Shown here: positions 37,621 through 44,708 of the stretch, piece after piece
Position numbering within the stretch: the first letter of the stretch is position 1
Layout of the letters: each line of letters begins with the position of its first letter
Assembly (NCBI RefSeq): GCF_900155935.1
Contig: NZ_FTLW01000002.1
Location: forward strand, 558,001 to 622,000
Reading direction: 5' to 3'
Length of the DNA: 64,000 nt
Origin: Solilutibacter tolerans
Lineage (GTDB): Bacteria; Pseudomonadota; Gammaproteobacteria; Xanthomonadales; Xanthomonadaceae
Position numbers and translations under genes: made by a program
The notes under the pieces: generated by a model
Databases searched by the model: none
Told to the model about the DNA's origin: nothing
What the model saw: the letters and a program-made list of their open reading frames with translations, nothing else

Positions 37621-39825
37621 TTAATAAAGGTCCACTGCGTCCACATCGAGCGACCAGCGCAGCTTTCGCGCGTCGGGCAGGGTGCGGATCGTAGGCATCA
37701 CGGTGCCGAGTGCTTGATGCAAGGTCTTGCGTTGGGAAGCGGAAATCACCAGCTGCATGCGTTGGTAGCCAGCACGGCGCGGCATCGGTGCAGGCAGCGG
37801 GCCGTGCAGCTGCATGGCCTGAACATCGGCATTGACGCCTTCGAGCAGGTGCTTCGCCTCGGCAAGGAAGCGCGTGGGTGCATCCACGTGCTTGGCTTCC
37901 GCGCGCAGCACGGCCAGGTGCGCATAAGGCGGCAGGGATGCCGCATCCCGCAAGGCCAGCTCTTCATCGGCAAAGGCGTGGTAGCCGCCGTTGATCAGCG
38001 TGTGCAGCAGGGGGTGGTCGGGATGATGGGTCTGCAACAGCACCTCGCCCGGTTTGTCGGCGCGACCGGCGCGACCGGCAACTTGAACCAATAGTTGCGA
38101 GAGTTTTTCACCGCTACGGAAATCCGCCGAATACAAGCCTTCGTCGATACCGACCACGGCGACCAGGGTGAGGTTGGGAAGATCGTGGCCCTTGGCCAGC
38201 ATCTGTGTGCCAATCAGGATGCCGGGCTGGCTACCCAGCGTGTCGAAGTGCTGTTGCAGCGCATCGCGGCGTTGAGTGCTGCCGCGGTCGATGCGGATCA
38301 CCGGGACGTCGGTGAACTGCGCGGCAAGTAATTCCTCGATGCGTTCGGTACCGTTGCCTTGCGGCTCCAGCGCCAGCCCGGCGCAATCCGGGCATGCCGA
38401 TGGCGCCGGACGGCGATTGCCACAATGGTGGCATTGCAGGCGCTTGCCGCCGGCATGCGCGGTCATGGGTGTTGGCTTGTCCGGCGTGCTGCAGCGTGGG
38501 CAATGCGCGCTCCAGCCGCAGTCGTGGCAGAGCAGCATGGGCGCGTAGCCGCGACGATTCTTGAACACCAACACCTGTCCGCCGGCATCGATCGCACTGC
38601 GGATCGCAGACAGCATCTCCGGCGCCATGCCGGCCTGCAGCGGGCGCTTGCGCACATCAAGCACGCGCACGCGCGGTGGTTTGGCATCGCCCGCGCGTTC
38701 GGTCAGACGCAACATCGAATAACGCCCTGCCTGCGCGTTCTGCAGCGTTTCCAGCGAGGGTGTGGCGCTGCCGAGCACCACGGGTATGCCCATGGTCTTG
38801 GCGCGAACGATGGCGAAATCGCGCGCGTGATAGCGGATGCCGTCGAACTGTTTGTAGCTGCTGTCGTGCTCTTCGTCGATGACGATAAGGCCAGCATTGG
38901 GTAACGGCACGAAGACCGCGGAGCGGGTGCCGACGATGACTTGCGCGCTGCCATTCGCCGCCGCCCACCAGGTGCGAGCGCGTTCGTTGTCGTTGAGGCC
39001 GGAGTGCAGCGCGTGCACGGGCACGCCCAGGCGCTGCTCGAAGCGCGCGAGCATTTGCGGGGTCAGGCCGATCTCCGGCACCAGCACCAGCGCCTGACGG
39101 CCACGTGCCAGACAATCGGCGATCGCATCCAGATAGACCTCGGTCTTGCCGCTGCCGGTAACGCCATCCAGCAGGAAGGGCGCATAGCCATTGGCGGCGC
39201 GAATCGCATCGGCGGCGGCTTGCTGCGCGTGGTTGAGCGTTGGCCCGATTTGCGGTGTGGGCACGGGAGGCCACATCGTCATGTCGATTTCTTCGACCAG
39301 CCCGCGCTTGTGCAGGCTGCGCATCGGCGCGCGCCAGCCCGGCTGGGCGATATCCAGCCGCATCTCAGGGCACTGGCCCTGCGCCTGCAACCATTCCGCC
39401 AATTGTCGGGGCGCGCCGGCGCGCAGGCTGGGCAAGGCGGTGTAGCCGGCTTCGGTCAGCTGCCAGCCGTGGTCGGCGATGTCGGGCAGCGCCTCGCCGC
39501 GGCGCAGCGTGGCCGGCAGTGCGGTCGCCAGCACCTCGCCCAGCGGCGCGTGCAGGTAGCGGGCCAGCCAATGCAGGGAGTCCCATAGCTCGCCAGTGAG
39601 GACGGGGCATGGCTCAAGGAAGCCCAGCGCCTCGCGCAGCGGCGGGGCGTCGGGCGCGCTGGGTACAAGTCCGGTGACGATACCGACCATCTCGCGCGGG
39701 CCGAACGGCACCCGCAGCCGACGTCCGACATCGCCCGGCCCCGCCATGTGGCCCGGCGGCGGGGTGTAGTCGAAGAGGGTCGGCAGCGGAACGGGCAGGG
39801 CGAGCTGAAGCGCGGTCGCGGGCAT
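37621..39825 (-). CDS. priA: Primosomal replication protein PriA (3'-5' helicase)
   Basis: 734 residues, nearly the E. coli length. N-terminal DNA-binding domain (ALPVPLPTLFDY), Walker A GVTGSGKTEVYL, DEEHDSSYKQ, GSATPSLET, zinc-binding cysteine clusters (CHDCGWSAHCPRC, CHHCG and CPDC) and QVAGRAGRADKPGEV are all present. It reloads the replicative helicase at stalled forks. The frame stays open to 39942, but the ATG at 39825 matches the family start (MPATALQLALPVPLP). This ATG has no Shine-Dalgarno sequence but has TAGAAT 7 nt upstream. It is convergent with eptA, the two stop codons being adjacent. Confidence 0.96.
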   Translation of the reverse strand: MPATALQLALPVPLPTLFDYTPPPGHMAGPGDVGRRLRVPFGPREMVGIVTGLVPSAPDAPPLREALGFLEPCPVLTGELWDSLHWLARYLHAPLGEVLATALPATLRRGEALPDIADHGWQLTEAGYTALPSLRAGAPRQLAEWLQAQGQCPEMRLDIAQPGWRAPMRSLHKRGLVEEIDMTMWPPVPTPQIGPTLNHAQQAAADAIRAANGYAPFLLDGVTGSGKTEVYLDAIADCLARGRQALVLVPEIGLTPQMLARFEQRLGVPVHALHSGLNDNERARTWWAAANGSAQVIVGTRSAVFVPLPNAGLIVIDEEHDSSYKQFDGIRYHARDFAIVRAKTMGIPVVLGSATPSLETLQNAQAGRYSMLRLTERAGDAKPPRVRVLDVRKRPLQAGMAPEMLSAIRSAIDAGGQVLVFKNRRGYAPMLLCHDCGWSAHCPRCSTPDKPTPMTAHAGGKRLQCHHCGNRRPAPSACPDCAGLALEPQGNGTERIEELLAAQFTDVPVIRIDRGSTQRRDALQQHFDTLGSQPGILIGTQMLAKGHDLPNLTLVAVVGIDEGLYSADFRSGEKLSQLLVQVAGRAGRADKPGEVLLQTHHPDHPLLHTLINGGYHAFADEELALRDAASLPPYAHLAVLRAEAKHVDAPTRFLAEAKHLLEGVNADVQAMQLHGPLPAPMPRRAGYQRMQLVISASQRKTLHQALGTVMPTIRTLPDARKLRWSLDVDAVDLY

Positions 39826-39832
39826 GGAGGAG

Positions 39833-39838
39833 ATTCTA
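39833..39838 (-). promoter_or_regulatory. Predicted leaderless -10 element of priA
   Basis: On the minus strand TAGAAT is followed by 7 nt (ctcctcc) and the ATG. CTGATG stands 17 bp upstream as a weak -35. The DnaA boxes lie 111-133 bp farther up. Confidence 0.5.
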
Positions 39839-39948
39839 CGGGCGGATGGATGGGGCATCAGCAGATTGGCAAGGACACTTGCGCCCGAAAGCTGTCCGAC
39901 TGATTGATGAAACCGACGCAAGTCATTGGCGCAAAAAGACAAAGCCGT

Positions 39949-39971
39949 TTATCCACATCGTTTGTGGATAA
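39949..39971. promoter_or_regulatory. Two perfect inverted DnaA boxes
   Basis: TTATCCACA (39949-39957) and TGTGGATAA (39963-39971) are both exact matches to the high-affinity DnaA box TTATCCACA, in inverted orientation with a 5-bp spacer. One-mismatch boxes follow at 39993-40001 (TGTGTAAAA) and 40152-40160 (TGTGCACAA). The location is the intergenic region upstream of priA. Confidence 0.7.
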
Positions 39972-39997
39972 CTCTGTGTACTCATTGCGCCGTGTGT

Positions 39998-40022
39998 AAA
40001 AACGCCCCTGAAAACGAGGGGC
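39998..40022 (-). terminator. Orphan intrinsic terminator on the minus strand
   Basis: On the minus strand GCCCCT, a 7-nt loop, and AGGGGC are followed by GTTTTT. No annotated gene is transcribed into it from the right, so it implies an unrecognised minus-strand transcript. Confidence 0.65.
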
Positions 40023-40103
40023 ATCGTTGTATTGGTGAAAAAAGTGCCAAAAGAGGCAATTTCAATTAAAACAATAACTTGCGCGTGAAACATCCATGAA
40101 ACA
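39998..40103 (-). ncRNA. Candidate small RNA ending at the orphan terminator
   Basis: A possible promoter (TTGTCA, 18 bp, TACGTT on the minus strand) is followed about 105 nt later by an intrinsic terminator, with no open reading frame of note between. The predicted RNA is AT-rich in its middle, a common trait of Hfq-binding RNAs. I do not recognise it as a known RNA family. Promoter quality is moderate, so this is a hypothesis. Confidence 0.33.
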
Positions 40104-40254
40104 TGGCTGAACGTATTGATTCAGGGTGGTGAGTGACAACTTAGTGACGGCTGTGCACAACCTGCACGGAATGGTTGCGGAATTCGGAAAAGTGTGATCC
40201 CGCGTCGCTGCCGTGCATCTGGCTATCATCTGAGGACTTGCGAAGCCTTTGTTG

Positions 40255-41163
40255 ATGTCAGCAGCCCCCTCTCTCTCCAGCAATCCCCTTGCGTTTCGCC
40301 GGCTCCAGGAGTCGCTGGAGCGGCCTGCTGCCGTCTTCGCGGAGCTGTGTACAGGCGATGCCGCGGCGGGGGACCGGGCTGTTGCCGAGGCCATGCGCGC
40401 CCAGGTATCCGACCCCGGCGCGACCGTGCGGGCGCTGGCTGTGCGCTTCTGGCACGGCTTGTTGGGATCCCCGGACATCCGTCTTGGCCCCTTGCCGGCG
40501 CTACCGGCCCCGCTGGGGCATTTGGGGCGATTGCCGCCCGGGCTGCGCGTCCTGGTGCTGCTAAAGCTGTTGTCGGGCTTGAATGAGGTTGAACTGGCGG
40601 CGTTGTTGGCGCGCTCCCCCGCAGTCTGCCGGAAGGCCTTGGCGCGCGCGGAAGCATTGGCCGGGGATCAAGACTGGCAGGCCTGGCCGGAGGCGTTGGC
40701 GATGCGCGTGCAGGCAGTCCCGTCGACGCGCTTGGTGAATATCGCCAGCTGGCGCAGCCTGCCGGTGGCACCCCCGCTATGGCAGGAGCCGGTAGTGGGG
40801 ATGTCGGCGTGGCCTCGACGCACGCTGGCGGCCGTGGTGGCGATGACGGGCGTCGCCCTGGCGGCGACCTACTGGTGGCCGCTCGGTGGATACGGCGATG
40901 AGCCCAGAATCCGCAGCCGCGCGCTGGCGGAGGAAGCGCCGAGGGCGCGCTTTGGTGATGAGCTGGCGATTGCTGCGCATCCGGATCGCACCCTGCTGGA
41001 AATTCCCGAGGCGGATGCCGCCATCGCCCGTGACACCGCCTTCTACGCCTGGTACCAGGCCGAGCGGCTGGGTACGGCCACGTACGAGCCGCCGCCGCCG
41101 ACTTTCGAGGCGCCTGAGAACGCGACATCCAGCACCGACACCGGCGGGCAAGATGCGCCGTAA
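40255..41163 (+). CDS. Membrane-anchored protein with sigma-70 region 4-like segment
   Basis: A 302-residue protein of unknown function. Residues 91-135 (LPPGLRVLVLLKLLSGLNEVELAALLARSPAVCRKALARA) follow the pattern of sigma-70 region 4.2: a hydrophobic core, then a helix-turn-helix. There is no recognisable region 2. One membrane helix follows (about 187-210, LAAVVAMTGVALAATYWW) and then a C-terminal region of about 90 residues that should be periplasmic. The next gene (DUF3106) overlaps by 11 nt, so they likely act together. ATG at 40255 is used; two TTG codons precede it. It may be a derived ECF-type sigma factor or a scaffold. Confidence 0.6.
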   Translation: MSAAPSLSSNPLAFRRLQESLERPAAVFAELCTGDAAAGDRAVAEAMRAQVSDPGATVRALAVRFWHGLLGSPDIRLGPLPALPAPLGHLGRLPPGLRVLVLLKLLSGLNEVELAALLARSPAVCRKALARAEALAGDQDWQAWPEALAMRVQAVPSTRLVNIASWRSLPVAPPLWQEPVVGMSAWPRRTLAAVVAMTGVALAATYWWPLGGYGDEPRIRSRALAEEAPRARFGDELAIAAHPDRTLLEIPEADAAIARDTAFYAWYQAERLGTATYEPPPPTFEAPENATSSTDTGGQDAP

Positions 41164-41728
41164 CAGGGCTGTCCGACCCACGTTGGTGTTGCTGGCGGCA
41201 TCGGCGGTCGTGGCCGGGATCGCGATGGTCGCCACGGCAGCGTCACCGCCCTTGTCGCCCGCGCAGCAAGAGGCGCTACGCACGCGCATCGCGGCGTGGC
41301 AGGCACTGACGCCGGACTCCCGCCGCGATGCGCGTGCGCAGATGCAGGCGTGGCTTCAATTGCCGCCCATCCAGCAGGCCGGCTTGCGTGCATCGGCCGC
41401 AGCGTTTTCGCAATTGCCAGCCGAGCAACAAGCGGCGATGCGTGTGAAGTTCGCTGCTTTGTCCGGCGAGCAAAAGCACGGTTGGCGGCTGGGCCCGGTG
41501 TTGGGGGCGTACTACCCGCGCCTGCATCCGCTCATCGCCTATGTGCCAGAGGCCGAGCGTGAGCCGCTCCTGCGTACCTTGCATGCGATGTCGCCGCAGG
41601 AGTTGGAGTTGCTTGGCAGGCTCGCGTTTTCTACCCCGCCGGCCGAGCGTAATGCCTTGCGTCAGGCCCTGATTCGTCAGCCGCCCGCGGATCGACTGGG
41701 TTGGTTGATGACCCAGATGGATCGCTGA
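41153..41728 (+). CDS. DUF3106 secreted or membrane-anchored protein
   Basis: A 191-residue protein with an N-terminal signal anchor (TLVLLAASAVVAGIAMVATAA) and a helical domain of repeated motifs such as SPAQQEALRTRIAAWQALTPDSR, LPPIQQAGLRA, LPAEQQAAMRVKF and LSGEQKHGWRLGP, the pattern of the DUF3106 family. Function unknown; the repeats recall periplasmic LTXXQ-type sensors. It overlaps the sigma-4-like gene, suggesting a two-component membrane module. Confidence 0.75.
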   Translation: MRRNRAVRPTLVLLAASAVVAGIAMVATAASPPLSPAQQEALRTRIAAWQALTPDSRRDARAQMQAWLQLPPIQQAGLRASAAAFSQLPAEQQAAMRVKFAALSGEQKHGWRLGPVLGAYYPRLHPLIAYVPEAEREPLLRTLHAMSPQELELLGRLAFSTPPAERNALRQALIRQPPADRLGWLMTQMDR

Positions 41729-41742
41729 TGGGTTTACTGGAT

Positions 41743-42054
41743 TTATTCGGGCGGCAAGGCGTGCAGTACACGCCGGCTTGCGCGAAACCCATCGCCAAAC
41801 CGCGCAAGGCCATCTTCGCGCATGCGCGCGGCGTGCCGGGCCAGGTAATCATCGAGGCTGGCCTGATCACGCACTTGATAGCGAACGCATAAGCAAATGC
41901 GCCCTGCGGCCGCCGCCGGCTCGATGACCTCTTCGATAAGGCCTGCTTGAAACCCATCAAACTTCAGCATCTCGCCAACATGTCTGCGTAGCCAGGCAAG
42001 GTAGTCGACACGCAGCCGCGTATCGACATCCAGATTCACTTCATAAGTAATCAT
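41743..42054 (-). CDS. DUF4286 family protein
   Basis: A 103-residue protein starting MITYEVNLDVDTRLRVDYLAWLRRHV, with CVRYQVRDQASLDDYLARHAARMREDGLARF: a ferredoxin-like small-domain family of unknown function. It sits just downstream of, and is probably co-transcribed with, the broken DUF3667 gene (5 nt gap). Confidence 0.85.
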   Translation of the reverse strand: MITYEVNLDVDTRLRVDYLAWLRRHVGEMLKFDGFQAGLIEEVIEPAAAAGRICLCVRYQVRDQASLDDYLARHAARMREDGLARFGDGFRASRRVLHALPPE

Positions 42055-42059
42055 CAGGC

Positions 42060-43177
42060 TCACGCCTTGATTAGTAGCGCCATGCTGATCACCGCGACTG
42101 TCGCGAGTGTCGCCAGGACGAAGTAAAGAAACGAGGTCACCACAAAGCGCAGCAACGTCATCCACCAGCCTTCGCCATAAACACGTTTTTGCGAGAAAAA
42201 CAGGTAAACCGGTACCAGAACCGGGAATACAGTGGCCGCGATGGCACCCAGGAAAGTGCTGCCCAGCGCGCGATCCAGCAGCAACATCAATATCCACGAC
42301 AACGCGATCAGCAGCAGGAAGGCATGGCTGTACAGCGCAACAACCAGATGCTCCAGATAGCCCATCGGCCTTAACAGGTAGACGATGCGCAGCATCAGCG
42401 CGAACAACGGCAGCAGCGCTAGGAGGATGCCGGGTGTATGCGTGAGGAGGCGCTCGACGAAGGTACGTTTGTCCTTGCTGAACAGACGCGCGTTGGTCTC
42501 GACGATGTGATTGAGCGAGTCTTGATCATGCCGGTCGCTTCGGCCAGAACCGGGGAAACATCGGCCTGAACGGACGACTCAGCTTTATCGGCGTTCTCGC
42601 GGTTGATTTGATCGATACGGGTTTGTGCCTGCTTTTTGACGGTCTCCTGCGCAGCGCTGATTGCGGTGATGCCGATGGTGGTTTGGCTATCCCTGGCCTG
42701 CTGCAGGGATTTCTCCAGCGAGGCGAGTTTCAGGTCGCGTTCGCGCTCCACCGCCGCCACGGTCGTCTGCGCGGAGGAGGCGTTGTCTACATCGGCTATT
42801 GTCTCGAGCCCGCCCTTGAGGTTGGCGGTAAGGAAATGCGCGACGAAAAAGGTGATCAGCGAGAGGATCACGTACAGACGTAGCGGCGCGATGTAGCGCA
42901 CACGATGGCCATCCAGGTAGTCGCGACTGACTTTGCCGGTGATCAAGAGGTCGCGCAGGGTGCGGAAAATTCGGCCATCGACATGCCAGAACGATTCGAA
43001 CACGTCTTCCACCGCGTGACGAAAGCTGCGCAGCGGGTTGTGCGCATGCTGGCCGCACACATGGCAGTAGCCGCCTTGCAGCATGGTCTGGCAGTTATGG
43101 CAGGCGATGCCTTGTGACGGCGTATGCGTGGGGTACGTCGCGGTCACGGGTTCGATGGGGTCTAACGGCTTGGTCAT
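42060..43177 (-). pseudogene. DUF3667 membrane protein, broken by a frameshift
   Basis: The 5' part (start 43177, MTKPLDPIEPV, ribosome-binding site AAGGAT) has a zinc-ribbon CHNCQTMLQGGYCHVCGQ, the RSFRHAVEDVFESFWHVDGRIFRTL segment and the first membrane helix of DUF3667. The 3' part in another frame (down to 42060) continues the family with FALMLRIVYLLRPMGYLEHLVVALYSHAFLLL and further helices. Around 42511-42520 one base is missing: adding one base after ATGATCAAGACTCG restores the frame to LNHIVETNARLFSKD and joins both parts. It is a real mutation or a sequencing error. Relatives are polytopic proteins of unknown function. Confidence 0.85.
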
Positions 43178-43252
43178 GGGGCATCCTTTTCGCCCGGGTA
43201 AGATAGCGGGCCATCCGCGGCTCGGCCATGCCGGTCGCTGCAAGAAATCTTT

Positions 43253-44641
43253 ATGCCTTCCCCAACAAGCCCCCTGTCCCGCCCTTCGATGCGTCAGGAG
43301 CTGGCCCGCACTGCGCGCCTGGCTGCGCCGCTCGCAGCCGGGCATCTGGCCACGGGCATGATCGGTTTGGTGGATAGTCTGGTGGCTGGACGCCATGGCA
43401 CGGCCACGCTCGCGGCCGTGTCGGTGGGCACCGCGATGTTCTGGCTGCCGATGATGATCCCGATGGGCACGCTGATGGCGCTGCCGCCGTCGATCTCGCA
43501 GATGGATGGCGCAGGCCGTCGCCATGAAATCGCGCCCTTGTTCCGCCAGGCGCTCTGGTTGGCGGCGGCATTGGGGGTGGTGTTGTTCGGCTTGATGTCG
43601 CTGTTCCCGTTAGCGCTGGATGTCATCGGCATCGCGCCCGATATTCGTCCGGGCGCGGCCGCGTTCATCCACGGCATCCGCTGGGGCGTGCCGGCGCTCA
43701 CGCTCTACCTCGCCATGCGTTATCTCTGCGACGGGCTGCATTGGTCGCTGCCGACGATGCTATTTGGCTTGGGTGGCCTGCTGGTGCTGGCACCGCTCGG
43801 CTGGGCGATGGCCTTTGGTCGATGGGGCTTCCCGGAAATGGGTGCGGGCGGTCTGGGCTATGCCTCGGCGGCGATGATGTGGGCGCAGGCGGTGGGTTTT
43901 ACGATCTACCTCGCCACGGCCAAACGTTTCACCGACCTTCACCTGTTTGGCCGCTTTGACCTTCCCGCCAAGGCTGCGCTCGGCAGCCTGCTCAAGACCG
44001 GTCTGCCGATTGGCGTGACCGTGGCGATGGAAGGCAGCCTCTTCATCGTCACCGCACTCCTGATCGGGCGCCTGGGCGAAGTGCCGGCGGCGGCGCACCA
44101 GATCGCCATTAACGTGGCCAGCCTGTGCTTCATGATCCCCTTCGGCATCGCCGAGGCGACCACGGTGCGCGTCGGGAACGCGCTGGGCCGTGGTGATCGC
44201 AGTCAGCTGCTGCGCGCCGCGAAGGCGGGCCTGTTGCTGGTGCTGGGCACGCAGTTCCTGTCGGGCGTGTTGATGATCTTTGGCCACGACTTCATCGCGT
44301 CGCGCTACACCGCGGATGTGGCAGTCGCGACTCTGGCCGGAAGCCTCCTGCTGTATGCGGCCGCGTTCCAGTTCCCGGACGGCATACAGGTGCTCTCCGC
44401 CGGGGCACTGCGCGGGCTCAAGGACACTCGCGTACCGATGCTCTTGGCTGCGTTGGCTTATTGGGGCATCGGCATGCCGCTCGGCGCCGGGCTGGGTCTA
44501 GGGCTCGGCTGGGGGCCCAAGGGGATGTGGCTGGGCCTGATCGCCGGGCTGTGCTGCGCGGCCTTCCTGCTGGCACGGCGATTCTTGTCCAGCGCCCGCC
44601 GCATCCCCATGTCAGAACAAGGCGACGCGTCCGGATCGTGA
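43253..44641 (+). CDS. MATE family efflux transporter (NorM-like)
   Basis: A 462-residue inner-membrane antiporter with twelve predicted helices in two halves. Family segments are LAAPLAAGHLATGMIGLVDSLVAGRHG, MALPPSISQMDGAGRRHEI, the mid-protein GLPIGVTVAMEGSLF, and EVPAAAHQIAINVASLCFMIPFGIAEATTVRVGNALGRGD. It exports cationic drugs or metabolites using a sodium or proton gradient. It stands alone, with divergent transcription from the DUF3667 gene. No Shine-Dalgarno sequence is obvious. Confidence 0.92.
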   Translation: MPSPTSPLSRPSMRQELARTARLAAPLAAGHLATGMIGLVDSLVAGRHGTATLAAVSVGTAMFWLPMMIPMGTLMALPPSISQMDGAGRRHEIAPLFRQALWLAAALGVVLFGLMSLFPLALDVIGIAPDIRPGAAAFIHGIRWGVPALTLYLAMRYLCDGLHWSLPTMLFGLGGLLVLAPLGWAMAFGRWGFPEMGAGGLGYASAAMMWAQAVGFTIYLATAKRFTDLHLFGRFDLPAKAALGSLLKTGLPIGVTVAMEGSLFIVTALLIGRLGEVPAAAHQIAINVASLCFMIPFGIAEATTVRVGNALGRGDRSQLLRAAKAGLLLVLGTQFLSGVLMIFGHDFIASRYTADVAVATLAGSLLLYAAAFQFPDGIQVLSAGALRGLKDTRVPMLLAALAYWGIGMPLGAGLGLGLGWGPKGMWLGLIAGLCCAAFLLARRFLSSARRIPMSEQGDASGS

Positions 44642-44708
44642 CCTTTGGTGGATGCGCCGGTCACCCGGCCCACGCTAGCCTGTACGCCATCCTTGGAAAT
44701 CGACACCC

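Larger units (their letters stand above)
39826..40254. other. 429-bp intergenic region between priA and the sigma-4-like gene
   Basis: No protein-coding gene is supported here. It is clearly more AT-rich than its surroundings, notably 40023-40080. From left to right it holds the priA -10 element, the inverted DnaA box pair, an orphan minus-strand intrinsic terminator (39998-40022), an AT-rich stretch, a possible minus-strand promoter (TTGTCA-N18-TACGTT, 40139-40110), a third weak DnaA box, and the leader of the rightward gene with TATCAT near 40224. Confidence 0.8.

Noticed and set aside
39826-40254. Chromosomal origin of replication (oriC) near priA
   Set aside because: DnaA boxes and AT-rich DNA are present, but dnaA, dnaN, gyrB and rpmH are not here, and only two perfect boxes occur. 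A regulatory or titration site is more likely.
42505-42525. Programmed ribosomal frameshift in the DUF3667 gene
   Set aside because: No slippery heptamer or downstream pseudoknot is apparent; a one-base deletion or sequencing error is simpler.
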